From UBA10365 sp041441915 (GTDB lineage Bacteria; Pseudomonadota; Alphaproteobacteria; Rhodobacterales; Rhodobacteraceae): a stretch of 64,000 nt of DNA. Position 1 is the first letter of the stretch; every line of letters begins with the position of its first letter. The translations under genes and the position numbers were made by a program. The stretch is from the NCBI GenBank assembly GCA_041441915.1, contig JASDRS010000009.1, positions 27,803 to 91,802 on the forward strand. The letters run 5' to 3'. The notes under the pieces were generated by a model, which ran no database searches, had not been told where the DNA came from, and was given only the letters and a program-made list of their open reading frames with translations. Shown piece after piece: positions 27,725 through 37,779 of the stretch.

Positions 27725-28504
27725 ATGAGATCCTCTAAATCCCGCCAACGTTCGAAACCTAATCGTCCACGCCCCATTGGAAATATCGTTAACCGCGTTT
27801 TTGATAGTTCGGGTCCAGACGGAAAAGTCCGTGGAACCCCACAGCAAATTATTGAAAAATATCAGTTTTTAGCCCGTGATGCACAGCTTTCCAATGACCG
27901 CGTCGCAGCCGAAAATTTTCAGCAGCACGCTGAGCATTTCACGCGAATATTGGCTGAAGCACAAAAAGAAATTGCCGCTGAGCAAGAAATGCGTGCAGTT
28001 CAAGCCGCAACGCTTCATGCAACGCAAAACCAAAGTGGCGAAAGACGCGATGAGCCCTCAGAAAATAGGTCAGACAAGCCACGCGAGGAACGCAGCTATG
28101 AAGCGGCGTCAAGCAATCCTGTATCTAACCCAACTAGCGCCTATCGGCGTGATATTGAGACAATTATTGGTGGTAAAGACCTCCTAAATCACGGACAAGA
28201 GCCTTTAGAACCAGCTGAATTTGGTGCGAGCGTTGTCGATTTAGCTTCGGAACAGGATGTAGTAGATGGAAGTGGGTTTAGAAAAGAGCAGCGCGAGACT
28301 TCAAATGGGCGTAACGCTCCGCGCGTGTCAAAACCTGAACGCGATAGAGAACAGGCGCTTGGTCGTCCTGTAAATGCAGAGGCAAAAAATGTTTTAGTGG
28401 ACGACGACGACAAGCCTGCGCGCAAATCGCGGATTATACGAAAGCCAAAGCCAAAGCCTGAATCCGTCGTAGGCCAGTCCAATCTGACGCAATCAGACGA
28501 ATAG
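27725..28504 (+). CDS. DUF4167 domain protein
   Basis: 259 residues. The first 90 match the alphaproteobacterial DUF4167 block: a very basic start (MRSSKSRQRSKPNRPRP), then GNIVNRVFDSSGPDGKVRGTPQQIIEKYQ and NDRVAAENFQQHAEHFTRIL. The remainder is charged, low-complexity and probably disordered, ending in a basic KPARKSRIIRKPKPKPE. The basic ends suggest nucleic-acid contact, which is inference. The start at 27725 has AAGGA 4-5 bases upstream; the extra in-frame codons before it do not fit the family. Confidence 0.85.
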   Translation: MRSSKSRQRSKPNRPRPIGNIVNRVFDSSGPDGKVRGTPQQIIEKYQFLARDAQLSNDRVAAENFQQHAEHFTRILAEAQKEIAAEQEMRAVQAATLHATQNQSGERRDEPSENRSDKPREERSYEAASSNPVSNPTSAYRRDIETIIGGKDLLNHGQEPLEPAEFGASVVDLASEQDVVDGSGFRKEQRETSNGRNAPRVSKPERDREQALGRPVNAEAKNVLVDDDDKPARKSRIIRKPKPKPESVVGQSNLTQSDE

Positions 28505-28512
28505 CAATGAAA

Positions 28513-29394
28513 TTAAACGATATCAATGGGCGGCAAAATTAACGCCTTTTTTCGTTGCGCTGCCACAATGCATGACAACGCACAAAATTTTTCAAGATCA
28601 ATTTCTTCCGCCCGAGCAGTTGGGGCTATACTGGCCTTAATTAGGCATTCTTCCAAATTATGACATAAGCCCTTTAGGCTCGCGCGCAGCATTTTGCGTC
28701 TTTGGTTAAAGCCCATTGCTGTGATTTGCCCTAAAAGTTTTCCATCAGCTGGAAAACGTGGTTTTTCAAGCCGAGTTAGCTGCACCACTGCTGAATATAC
28801 TTTTGGAGCTGGCGTAAAGGCTTCTGGTGGTAGGGCAAGAATAATTTTTGCATCAGCGCGCCACTGGGCCAGCAACGCCAGTCGACCATACGCTTTTGAC
28901 CCAGGCTTGGCCACAATGCGTTCGGCCACTTCCTTTTGAAACATGAGGGTTAGGCTTTGCCAAAACGGAGGCCAAATATCGGGTGAGAGCCAGCGGATCA
29001 AAAGTTCGGTGCCAATATTATAGGGCAGGTTGGAAATGATGCGAATGGGAGGTTTTAGATATTGGGTCGCATCAAAGCGCAAAGCATCAGCATTGATGAC
29101 CTGTAAGCGGTCTGGATAGACATTTGCAATATTCTCCAGAGGGGGAATGCAGCGGGAGTCTTTTTCAATTGCCACGACACGCCGTGCGCCTTCTAACAAC
29201 AACCCACGCGTAAGGCCTCCTGGACCGGGGCCTATTTCGAGCACATCACAGGCTGATAAATCACCAGCTGATCGGGCAATTTTGGCGGTCAGGGTTAAAT
29301 CTAGTAAAAAATTTTGCCCTAATTTTTTTTTTGCTACCAAGTCATGCGCTGCAATTACGGCGCGCAGTGGGGGCAGCCCATCAAAATTTGACAC
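28513..29394 (-). CDS. rsmA: 16S rRNA (adenine1518/1519-N6)-dimethyltransferase
   Basis: 293-residue KsgA/RsmA enzyme dimethylating two adjacent adenines in helix 45 of 16S rRNA. KKKLGQNFLLD, LEIGPGPGGLTRGLL (SAM motif I) and the adenine-base motif NLPYNIGTELL are all intact, with FTPAPKVYSAVV in the C-terminal part. It is the last gene of the minus-strand lptF-to-rsmA run, overlapping pdxA by 14 bases. Confidence 0.96.
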   Translation of the reverse strand: MSNFDGLPPLRAVIAAHDLVAKKKLGQNFLLDLTLTAKIARSAGDLSACDVLEIGPGPGGLTRGLLLEGARRVVAIEKDSRCIPPLENIANVYPDRLQVINADALRFDATQYLKPPIRIISNLPYNIGTELLIRWLSPDIWPPFWQSLTLMFQKEVAERIVAKPGSKAYGRLALLAQWRADAKIILALPPEAFTPAPKVYSAVVQLTRLEKPRFPADGKLLGQITAMGFNQRRKMLRASLKGLCHNLEECLIKASIAPTARAEEIDLEKFCALSCIVAAQRKKALILPPIDIV

Positions 29395-30400
29395 TATTTA
29401 AACCTTTGGCGATCGCGCGGGTTTGGGCCATATCTGCGGCCATGCGTAATGCTGCCACCATGCTTTGTGGGTCTGCCAAATCGTGACCTGAAATATCAAA
29501 AGCCGTCCCGTGATCGGGCGAGGTGCGGACGAAGGGTAACCCTAAAGTTATGTTAACCCCACCAGTAAAATCTAGTGTTTTTAGAGGGATTAGAGCTTGG
29601 TCATGATACATGCAAAGCGCAAGGTCATAACTAGCACGAGCAGTTTCGTGAAACATTGTATCAGCTGAATGGGGCCCGGAAATTTCCAGTCCTTCATTAC
29701 GTAAACGCCTTAATAGCGGGATAATCATAGAAATTTCTTGCCCTCCCATGGCGCCACTCTCTCCAGCATGGGGATTAAGCCCAGCCACGGCAATACGAGG
29801 GGAGTTTATACCAAAGTCCAACTTAAGCGCATTGTGAGCCAAGCGCACAGCTGTTTCAACTAATTCAGCAGTGAGAGAGTTTGCGACATCCTGCAAAGGT
29901 ATGTGAATGGTCACCGGAACCACACGCAAAAGTGGAGATGCCAGCATCATTACCACATCTTTCACCCCAGTCAAATGAGCTAAAAATTCAGTGTGGCCAG
30001 GAAAGGCGAAACCCGCACCATTTTGCAACGCCTTTTTGTGGATAGGTGCCGTGCACATAGCAGAGGCTTGCCCAGATGTTACCAAATCCATTGCGCGAAT
30101 GATCACGTCAATGACCGACTGGGCATGGGTGAGTTTGGGGTGGCCCGCACTGGCAGGGCCTGAAAAAAAATGGGGTAAAATCGGCAATATATCAGAAGGC
30201 ACCTGATGCGCTTGGGCTAGATGGGTGATTTTAGCAAAAGTGCACTTTTTTGGCAGGTGGCGGGGGTCGCCTACATAAGCGAAGGGCACCTCTTGCCCTA
30301 AAATCAGCCGAGCCTTATAGGCGACTTCAGGCCCAATTCCAGCTGGCTCGCCACAGGTAACGATTAAAGGAGGTTTCTTTTGGGAAGCGGTAGGGTTCAT
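29381..30400 (-). CDS. pdxA: 4-hydroxythreonine-4-phosphate dehydrogenase
   Basis: 339-residue NAD-dependent enzyme of the DXP-dependent pyridoxal phosphate pathway. Recognisable by VTCGEPAGIGPEV at residues 14-26, TAPIHKKAL, FPGHTEFLA (metal-binding His), GLNPHAGESGAMG and the YHDQALIPLKTL and TSPDHGTAFDISG segments. The start overlaps the surA stop by ATGA. The surA-pdxA-ksgA order is widely conserved in proteobacteria. Confidence 0.96.
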   Translation of the reverse strand: MNPTASQKKPPLIVTCGEPAGIGPEVAYKARLILGQEVPFAYVGDPRHLPKKCTFAKITHLAQAHQVPSDILPILPHFFSGPASAGHPKLTHAQSVIDVIIRAMDLVTSGQASAMCTAPIHKKALQNGAGFAFPGHTEFLAHLTGVKDVVMMLASPLLRVVPVTIHIPLQDVANSLTAELVETAVRLAHNALKLDFGINSPRIAVAGLNPHAGESGAMGGQEISMIIPLLRRLRNEGLEISGPHSADTMFHETARASYDLALCMYHDQALIPLKTLDFTGGVNITLGLPFVRTSPDHGTAFDISGHDLADPQSMVAALRMAADMAQTRAIAKGLNSVKF

Positions 30401-31665
30401 GGCCGGATAATAATAGCTGAGGCCAACAATTCTGACAAATAAGCTTGCGAAAGATCAGTAATTCGTTGATTAAGAAGAAAATTCTTGATCTGTTCTCGAT
30501 CCAAAGTAGCGCTAGCTTTGGTCGCGACGTTGCACATCATTACGGCTATCTCTTCTCCATTTTTTTGAGGTAAAATGCCAATTTCCGACAGGTCAATCTT
30601 TGATAGAGCCAGCGCAATGTCAGATTCTATATCCATATGGTTCTTGCTGAACCGTTCAATTTTAACAGCAGGATCATCTTTACTAAAAATAAACAGATCA
30701 TCACAGGAATCGACAGTTTTTTTAATCATTTGCAAAAAGGCGGAGCTTGGCACGTTGATCAAGGCATAATCATATGTGATAGCCAATGCCTCGATGATCC
30801 CGTTTTCGTCGATGCCGCGCATTTGAAAGACTGCAACCGCATTTTTTAAAAAAATTGGCGAAGTTACTTCGCCTATAGATAGGGTCTTTACTGCATTAGC
30901 AACTGATGGTGGTAATTTTGACAGGGACAGCCAGTCGAGCTTACCGCCGGCAGAAGCTGACCCAGCAGAAGAATATTTTTGCGCCAATTGCGAGAATTGG
31001 TCTTGCGATAATTCCAATTCACGTAGTGATGCTATAAAGCCGACCGCTTGTTCACGATTGGAGGGATTAAGGGCCATGATAAGTTCAGACACAAGTACCC
31101 TTGTGCGATCAACGTGGGTTTGAGAGAGAAGCGCGCGGTCAATATCAGAAGGTAAAATTTCGGTCCGGCTTATAAAGCGACCGCGTATCACATCGCGCCA
31201 AATTATGTCAACTTTTAGAAAATCCCGCAGAAAGGATTCATCAATACCAATAATTGCTAAATGCTTACTTAATTGTAGTACAGTTTTTTTATTACTACCA
31301 GCAAAATCAGCAAAAGCTTTGTCAACATCTATGAGGTCCGCTGTGACACCTAAACGCTCGGCTTCTTCAAGGCGCAACCGATCTTCAATTAAAAAATTTT
31401 GCGCGGCTTTGTTTAAATCACCTGACTTTCCTAAGAAGCGTTCCAACAAAATCCTTTGATTAATTTCATAATAGTTAATTGCTTGGTCATTAACTTTTAT
31501 GGCTGTTGCAAATAGGCTCACTTGTGCCTGCAAGTGGCCCATCTGCCCCAGCAAGACCAAGGTGGCCAATCCCATCGCATACGTCACCCTGCGCACAGGC
31601 CAACTGATCATTTTTGTCTGCAAAATAATAAACTTCACAAATAGTGGTACATTAATCGCCTTCAT
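30397..31665 (-). CDS. surA: peptidyl-prolyl isomerase / periplasmic chaperone SurA
   Basis: 422 residues. An N-terminal hydrophobic segment ending GHLQAQ fits a signal peptide; the M at about residue 19 would give a more conventional one, so the start could be 31611. The SurA-N chaperone module (VNDQAINYYEINQRILLERFL) is followed by one parvulin-like domain (SAGSASAGGKLDWLSLSKLPPSVANAVKTLSIGEVTSPI). The family helps fold outer-membrane proteins such as LptD, whose gene is next upstream in the same run. Confidence 0.88.
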   Translation of the reverse strand: MKAINVPLFVKFIILQTKMISWPVRRVTYAMGLATLVLLGQMGHLQAQVSLFATAIKVNDQAINYYEINQRILLERFLGKSGDLNKAAQNFLIEDRLRLEEAERLGVTADLIDVDKAFADFAGSNKKTVLQLSKHLAIIGIDESFLRDFLKVDIIWRDVIRGRFISRTEILPSDIDRALLSQTHVDRTRVLVSELIMALNPSNREQAVGFIASLRELELSQDQFSQLAQKYSSAGSASAGGKLDWLSLSKLPPSVANAVKTLSIGEVTSPIFLKNAVAVFQMRGIDENGIIEALAITYDYALINVPSSAFLQMIKKTVDSCDDLFIFSKDDPAVKIERFSKNHMDIESDIALALSKIDLSEIGILPQKNGEEIAVMMCNVATKASATLDREQIKNFLLNQRITDLSQAYLSELLASAIIIRP

Positions 31666-31695
31666 GTTTTTTCCGTTTAAATATACGTCATGTAA

Positions 31696-33957
31696 CTAAG
31701 AGCCGCATTGGCTAGATCTGCCACGGCTTGATCCATTGCTAAACCCTAAAAGTTCAAGATCCAAGGTAAAATCCGTATTTGGATCAAATCCTGTTGAAGA
31801 TGTGTAGCGACGTAAAAGGGCTAACTTTAAATGCAAACATTCATTGATATAATTCAGGTTTAAATTGGCGGTCACTGGTTCGTGTGCTTTAAAGTTATAG
31901 CGCCCACCTGCATACGAGGTCCATTGCTCAGAAAGATTAAAACGCGAACTCAGGTAGACCTCGGATACATCATCGCTGCGCCCCTCAGCCGTATCGGCCA
32001 AAAGCGAAACGTAAGATGCCGACAGACTTAATTTTGGCCGCTCAAGCCCTAAGCGTAACTCGTTTTTATTAATCGAATTACCCGAACCGAGCAGAAATCT
32101 GTTTTGCACTGTAAGCCCATTGATAAGGCTAAGTCGAACCGAAGCCAAAAGATCAGAATTAACCCCACTTAAGCCTGAAGCTGCAGAAAATTGCCCATAA
32201 TTGGTTGGTCGTATGACCTTACCAATGTTACTATGAAGTTCCCAACCGGTCGGTGCAATTCGTGTCCAACCCAACCCAAGATTCAAACGATTGCCTCGTT
32301 CACGCGCATCATATCCTGAAAATCGTTGAATCGAAAACAAAGACCCTTCGTCAAATTCAACCAGGGTAGAATCCTCGTTTGAAATATTATAATTTTGATT
32401 TGGTGCTAAAACCAATTGGGCAACAGGCTCAATCACTTGGGCGCCGCCTAGGTGGTCCGATGCAACAAATGGCCAGCGCAATTCTACTGCACCAACGCCG
32501 GTTGTGCGTGTGGTTCTGCCTTCGTAAATATCATCTTGTTTTATATTATATTGGTCGGAACTTGCCACTAAGGCTAAAGAACCCACCACACCAGATTTAA
32601 AAACCCAATTTTTACGCCAATCGCCTGCAATTGACATGCGGTCAGTGTCACGCCCATCAGATATACCGTCACTATCAGTATCAGATCCAGTTTTTGAACT
32701 GCGGGACTGTGTCCGAAGATTTACTTTGAGCCCCGCTGCCCCGCCGAACCATGGTTCGTAAAATCTCTGCTGCCAGTTGTTATCAAAAATCAAAGATGGT
32801 ACTGTAGAATTTGTTTCGCCAGGCCTAACCGAGCGAAACGAAATTAAATCTGTCGCCAAATATTGGTTTTTTTTGACCCGTGATACAGTCATGTTTGAAT
32901 ACATGCGGTCAGTATAATTATCGTCAAGCAGATAGTAATCACCAAGTACACCATCAAACAGAAAGTTCAGCTTGTAGTCTTTTGGTAGATTGAAATTTCC
33001 GCTTGCCCTGTAACGAGCTCGCACACCTTTGGTCTTCGATTGGTCGAAAGACAAAGTGCTGTCTACAGCAATATTGCCCTTATCATAGGGCTGGGTAAAA
33101 ATTACACTTGCTGTAGAACCGTCAAAGTTAAGTGGACCCGCATTACCATAAGATAGAGCTGTGCCTATAGTTAAGTCTGCCTTCGGAAAGGCTTTGCGAT
33201 AGACAGCGGTCGCATTGTTACTGTCACCATCGGCCTTAATGAAGGGTGAAAAAGTCAAATCGGAAAAGGTATTGAGCGGAATGAAAAACGGTAATCGAAT
33301 GCCACCACCAAAATCGGTTGTATAGCTAAACTGTGGTGTCAAAAAGCCCGTTGCGCGCTTTACCGATGGTTCAGGTGTCCGCAGTCGTGGCGCATAAAAA
33401 ATTGGTACCCCACCCAAACGTAGTTGGAAATCATCATAATAAATACGGCGCGTTTCTTTGTCATGGATGGCCTTGGTTGCGCGCACCTCCCACAAAGGCG
33501 TTAGACCAGCAGCGCATACATAGCAGCTTGAGGCGCGGACCTGATCGAGTTCGCTGTAGCGACCGTCGGCGCGCAAAATTTGACGCGACGTGAGTTGTAA
33601 GCTGTCTTTCACAATGAACCTTGCACTTTGCAAAATTCCATCCTTAAAACCCTTTGACATAGTCGCGTAGTCTGAAATTACCACTAGTCCTGATCCATCA
33701 TCGTAAAGAAGCGGCCCTTCAAAATGATAAGTATCTTTTGATTTATCATAAACCAAGCTTTGCGCTCGAACATATTCACCGCGATAAATAATTTCTACAT
33801 TTCCGGTAGCTGTAAGTACATTATCGCGCGAAGTCGAAATATTATCGGCCACCAATTGTACAAGTTCTTGACTGCGCACCATTTGACCCATGAGTAAGAT
33901 AAACGACAAAAACATCGAAAAGGAAAAAACTAAATGTGCAAACCGAGAGTTTGACAT
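31696..33957 (-). CDS. lptD: LPS-assembly outer-membrane protein LptD
   Basis: 753 residues with a signal peptide (ending MVRSQE), an OstA/LptA-like jellyroll (VADNISTSRDNVLTATGNVEIIYRGEYVRAQ), then a long beta-barrel region of alternating hydrophobic strands ending in a GNELRLGLERPKL-type and LRRYTSSTGFDPNTDFTLDLELLGF segment. Cysteine pairs at SSCYVCAAG and near the C-terminus (NECLHL, SSQCGS) could form the disulfides LptD needs; the dsbB gene at 1.7 kb belongs to the pathway that would make them. It inserts LPS at the cell surface. Overlaps the lptG stop by one base. Confidence 0.93.
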   Translation of the reverse strand: MSNSRFAHLVFSFSMFLSFILLMGQMVRSQELVQLVADNISTSRDNVLTATGNVEIIYRGEYVRAQSLVYDKSKDTYHFEGPLLYDDGSGLVVISDYATMSKGFKDGILQSARFIVKDSLQLTSRQILRADGRYSELDQVRASSCYVCAAGLTPLWEVRATKAIHDKETRRIYYDDFQLRLGGVPIFYAPRLRTPEPSVKRATGFLTPQFSYTTDFGGGIRLPFFIPLNTFSDLTFSPFIKADGDSNNATAVYRKAFPKADLTIGTALSYGNAGPLNFDGSTASVIFTQPYDKGNIAVDSTLSFDQSKTKGVRARYRASGNFNLPKDYKLNFLFDGVLGDYYLLDDNYTDRMYSNMTVSRVKKNQYLATDLISFRSVRPGETNSTVPSLIFDNNWQQRFYEPWFGGAAGLKVNLRTQSRSSKTGSDTDSDGISDGRDTDRMSIAGDWRKNWVFKSGVVGSLALVASSDQYNIKQDDIYEGRTTRTTGVGAVELRWPFVASDHLGGAQVIEPVAQLVLAPNQNYNISNEDSTLVEFDEGSLFSIQRFSGYDARERGNRLNLGLGWTRIAPTGWELHSNIGKVIRPTNYGQFSAASGLSGVNSDLLASVRLSLINGLTVQNRFLLGSGNSINKNELRLGLERPKLSLSASYVSLLADTAEGRSDDVSEVYLSSRFNLSEQWTSYAGGRYNFKAHEPVTANLNLNYINECLHLKLALLRRYTSSTGFDPNTDFTLDLELLGFSNGSSRGRSSQCGS

Positions 33958-35054
33958 TAGCTTTCCTCAAGATGCAACAAAAGCCCAATCGCACAAAGGG
34001 CAACAACGCCAGGGGGGCCCCAAGCAGCGAGCATAATAGGTATCTGACCATTTCCACCAAGTATTTGAGCCAAATTGCGTATAAAGTAGATGGCAAACCC
34101 GCTGAGAACCGCAAAAACAATCAACCCTCCCGAAGCTGACAAGCGTGAAGGGCGCATCGTAAAACCCGCGGCCAGAAGCACCATCGTAGCCAAAAAAAAT
34201 GGCAATGCCAGCTCCATTTGCAGCCAAAGCCTGTGACTTTTTGCTGAAAATCCTGCAAATTCCAAAGCCTCAATATAACTTGGCAAAATCCAAATTGAAA
34301 TTGCTGCGGGTTTCCCAAAGCTGTCGCGAATGGCGTCAGGGGTCAGGTCAGAATTAATCTTTTCTCCTTTGGTCAAGGCCTGCATTTCAGCTTGCGGATT
34401 TGTCACACGTAAATCCCATTTACGTGCATTTGACAAAATCCAAGCCCCCGGCTCCAACTGGGCAATATTTGCTTCAATGCGTGAAATAGGCGTTCCTGAG
34501 CCGTCAAATGTCCAAAAGCTGGCTCCATAAAGCACGGTGCCGTCTGAATTGGCGCGAGTGGCCTTTATCACAGATTGCCCGTCAGGGCCGCCCTGTCGTA
34601 GCCACAGACCCTCCGATGAAACAGAAAAAATACTATCAGTTCCTCGCACGTAACGCGACAATGAAGCATCATATTGCTGCATTGATATTGCAACAATTGG
34701 ATTAAAAATCATAAGGCTGACAAGCCCAATGGAAAAAGCCGTCAGCATGGGCGCAATCAGAAGTTTTATTCCCGATTGCCCCGCCGCGCGTGCTATCACC
34801 AATTCGCTGGACCGTGACATGCTTAAAAGAGCAAAAATCGAGGCGAACAGCATCACTAAAGGCAGAATTTTTTGCAAGTTAGTGGGCACATTTAACAAAA
34901 CCAAGCCAAATATTTGAGCCGTTGAGATCTGTTTGTTTCCTAAAAACCTTAATTGTTCAACAAAGTCGATCAGAAGTAAAAGTACAAAAAATATACCAAA
35001 GACGCACAAAAAACTAAAAAGAAAACGTCTGGCCAAATAGAGTCCTAGGGTCAT
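33957..35054 (-). CDS. lptG: LPS export permease LptG
   Basis: 365-residue inner-membrane subunit of the LptB2FG transporter, with three N-terminal helices, a periplasmic beta-jellyroll (about residues 130-265) and three C-terminal helices. LYLARRFLFSFLCVFGIFF and MLFASIFALLSMSRSSELVIARAAGQS match the family. It overlaps lptF by 4 bases (ATGA). The ATPase lptB and bridge lptA are not in the window. Confidence 0.93.
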   Translation of the reverse strand: MTLGLYLARRFLFSFLCVFGIFFVLLLLIDFVEQLRFLGNKQISTAQIFGLVLLNVPTNLQKILPLVMLFASIFALLSMSRSSELVIARAAGQSGIKLLIAPMLTAFSIGLVSLMIFNPIVAISMQQYDASLSRYVRGTDSIFSVSSEGLWLRQGGPDGQSVIKATRANSDGTVLYGASFWTFDGSGTPISRIEANIAQLEPGAWILSNARKWDLRVTNPQAEMQALTKGEKINSDLTPDAIRDSFGKPAAISIWILPSYIEALEFAGFSAKSHRLWLQMELALPFFLATMVLLAAGFTMRPSRLSASGGLIVFAVLSGFAIYFIRNLAQILGGNGQIPIMLAAWGPPGVVALCAIGLLLHLEES

Positions 35055-36187
35055 TCTGGCTTAACCTCGGTTAGACGTGCGCGCCCAGGGTGGCGCTTCC
35101 GCCCCACGAAGGCGTAAGCGCTCAGCGATAAAATGGTTCCAAGAAAAGTGGCTGTGTAGGTGAGGGGCCACAATACCCAATTGCGCCGTACAATGCCCAT
35201 GGTTGTGGTGTTGACCAAATGCAAAACGATCATGATTGCAATTGCCAAGCCAATCTGGCGCCACAAAGAGAAGCGGCTAAAACCACCGATCAACATAGCC
35301 CCTAAGGCCAACAGCGAAACGGTCAATCCCTGCAAAGGCTGTGCAATACGATTGTGGGCTTCGAACATGATTGATCCCTTTTCGTATCTACCGGTTTTGG
35401 TCAAATCGACGGCATGGAATATCAGATTCCAAGTTGAGATTTCAGCAAGATCTGGTGTTCGATATTTGTCGTTGGATCCATTATCTTTTTGCAAATCTAC
35501 GGTGAAGCTTGAAAACTTAGTAACTCCTAAGACGCCGGTGTTTAGATTTAAAAACTGGGCCATGCCATCTAGCATAACCAGCTTTGGTCCATTGTTTGTT
35601 CGAATAAATAAAGCGTTTTTTGAGCTATAGGTGAGCGTTAGCAACGGATCGCTTTGGTCGTTTAAAAATATATCATGCAATTGACCATCAGCCGAAATTT
35701 CACGGATGTAGAGCGTTTGATTTTTTTCTGGATGAATGAGCTTTCCAACTGTCAGAAGTTTTGATGTGGCCGTTTGCGCTATGGATTTATAACGATTGAT
35801 TTTCACCGTTTCGGAATAGGGCGAAACAATGTTCATCAAAATCAAGCTCATTAAAGTGACAATAAGTCCAAAAATCATTACTGGCCGGGCAATTTGAAAT
35901 GCAGACATGCCCGTTGATTGCATAATCAGAAGTTCACTTTCGCGCAAAAAACGGTTGATCGCATAGATTGTGGAGATAAAAGCAGCAATTGGCAGAACCG
36001 TTGCTATTAAATTTGGCAAAGACAAAAAGCTAATTTCAAAAAATAAACTTAAGTCGTGACCCGAACCCACTATCTTGTCGAACAAATCTACCGAAAGGTT
36101 AATCCAATATATAGCCACAATCGACAGAGCGAAAAAGCTAAATAAGACCAATAATTGCGACAGCAGATATCTGTCGAATTTCGACAC
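35051..36187 (-). CDS. lptF: LPS export permease LptF
   Basis: 378 residues, same architecture as LptG: an opening MSKFDRYLLSQLLVLFSFFALSI, FISTIYAINRFLRESELLIMQSTGMS (the coupling-helix region facing LptB), a periplasmic jellyroll, and a C-terminal set of helices around GFSRFSLWRQIGLAIAIM. It is the first gene of the minus-strand operon and diverges from pepA across 123 bases that must contain both promoters. Confidence 0.93.
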   Translation of the reverse strand: MSKFDRYLLSQLLVLFSFFALSIVAIYWINLSVDLFDKIVGSGHDLSLFFEISFLSLPNLIATVLPIAAFISTIYAINRFLRESELLIMQSTGMSAFQIARPVMIFGLIVTLMSLILMNIVSPYSETVKINRYKSIAQTATSKLLTVGKLIHPEKNQTLYIREISADGQLHDIFLNDQSDPLLTLTYSSKNALFIRTNNGPKLVMLDGMAQFLNLNTGVLGVTKFSSFTVDLQKDNGSNDKYRTPDLAEISTWNLIFHAVDLTKTGRYEKGSIMFEAHNRIAQPLQGLTVSLLALGAMLIGGFSRFSLWRQIGLAIAIMIVLHLVNTTTMGIVRRNWVLWPLTYTATFLGTILSLSAYAFVGRKRHPGRARLTEVKPE

Positions 36188-36310
36188 GGGCGCTCCTCCT
36201 TAAACTAAGTTAAAGTAAAACGAAAATGCGTTAAGGGCAAACTGATATCTGGTCAAAAGCGCCATTCATCACTAAGTTTGCACGAAACCTCACATTTGAT
36301 CGGATAAATA

Positions 36311-37777
36311 ATGCCAAATCCTATAAAAATTGACTTTAATGCTACCAATTTTGATGTTTTGATGGCTGAAAAAGGGTCCGTCGTACTGCTGATTGACGAA
36401 AAAGGATTAAGCACAGCACACCAAAAGCTTGATAGCCTGATGCAAGGGGCTTTGGTAAGGGCGTTCAAGTCATCTCAATTCGCCGATTTACCAAAAGGTC
36501 AATCGCTAGAGCTTGCCTTTCCGGCCGGGATCGCCGCCGAATCTTTGCGGCTTGTAAAATTGGCTAAATCGGCGACTGCGCTTGAAGCACGACTTGCTGG
36601 TGGCGTAATTGGTTCCAGTCTTTCAAAAACAAGCACGTTAGTTTGGGCGCAAAATTGTCCGCAAGCCGCCGAAGTGACTTTTGGCATGGCGCTCCGTGCC
36701 TACGAATTTACCGCGCACAAAACTGCCAAGTGTACCACAATTGGCTCGGTTGAAGTACTTTCAGACATGCCTGAAACTTTGGCCACTCAAGCATCCCCCA
36801 TGGCCGCCCTTGCCGAGGGCGTATTTTTCACACGTGACTTGGTAAATGAACCCGCTAATATTTTGACCACCGATGATTTTGCCGCGCGCTTGGCTGCCAT
36901 GCAGGACCTCGGTCTTGATGTTGAAATTTTGGAAGAAGAGGAAATGGCGTCTCTGGGTATGGGCGCACTTTTGGGCGTGGGGCAAGGCTCTGAGTCGGCG
37001 TCAAAGCTAGTTGTGATGCGTTGGAACGGCGGCAAAAAGGGCGAGGCCCCCTTGGCGCTGGTTGGCAAAGGTGTGGTGTTTGATACTGGTGGAATCTCCA
37101 TGAAGCCCGCCTTAGGTCTGGAGAATATGACTATGGACATGGGCGGCGCTGGTGTGGTGGCGGGAGTCATGCGCAGTTTGGCCTTGCGTAAAGCGCGGGC
37201 CAATGTGGTGGGGCTTGTGGGTCTGGTCGAAAATATGCCTGATGGTCGCGCACAGCGTCCAGGTGACGTTGTAACTTCTATGAAGGGCACCAAGATCGAA
37301 GTGATCAATACCGATGCCGAAGGTCGACTGGTTTTGGCTGACGTGCTTTGGTATGCGCAAGAAACTTATAATCCTTGCGGCATTATTAATCTGGCGACCC
37401 TAACGGGTGCAATCATTGTGGCCTTGGGCCATGAAAATGCTGGTGGATTTTCTAATAATACGCCCTTTTATGATAAGCTTTCTAAAGCGGCTGAGGCTGA
37501 GGGCGAAGGCTTGTGGCGTATGCCCTTGGGTGCCGTTTATGACGCTAAATTGGCATCGCGCGTAGCTGATATTGTTAATTCCTGCGGGCGTGACGCAGGC
37601 GCAGTGACGGCGGCTCAGTTTTTGCAGAGGTTTGTTAAACCCGAAACCCCTTGGATTCATTTAGACATTGCGGGCACTGCTTTTGTGAAAACTGCCAGCG
37701 ATCTTGCGCCTAAAGGGGCGACTGGGTGGGGGGTATTGGCGCTTAACCGAGTGATCGTCGATTATTTCGAGTCCTAG
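36311..37777 (+). CDS. pepA: leucyl aminopeptidase PepA (M17)
   Basis: 488-residue cytoplasmic two-metal aminopeptidase. Metal and catalytic motifs are intact: VGKGVVFDTGGISMKP (Lys and Asp), MTMDMGGAGVV, ENMPDGRAQRPGDVVTSMKG and NTDAEGRLVLADVLWYA. The N-terminal macro-like domain is present (residues 1-160). The PepA-holC order is common in proteobacteria, and holC starts 3 bases after its stop. Confidence 0.96.
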   Translation: MPNPIKIDFNATNFDVLMAEKGSVVLLIDEKGLSTAHQKLDSLMQGALVRAFKSSQFADLPKGQSLELAFPAGIAAESLRLVKLAKSATALEARLAGGVIGSSLSKTSTLVWAQNCPQAAEVTFGMALRAYEFTAHKTAKCTTIGSVEVLSDMPETLATQASPMAALAEGVFFTRDLVNEPANILTTDDFAARLAAMQDLGLDVEILEEEEMASLGMGALLGVGQGSESASKLVVMRWNGGKKGEAPLALVGKGVVFDTGGISMKPALGLENMTMDMGGAGVVAGVMRSLALRKARANVVGLVGLVENMPDGRAQRPGDVVTSMKGTKIEVINTDAEGRLVLADVLWYAQETYNPCGIINLATLTGAIIVALGHENAGGFSNNTPFYDKLSKAAEAEGEGLWRMPLGAVYDAKLASRVADIVNSCGRDAGAVTAAQFLQRFVKPETPWIHLDIAGTAFVKTASDLAPKGATGWGVLALNRVIVDYFES

Positions 37778-37779
37778 CA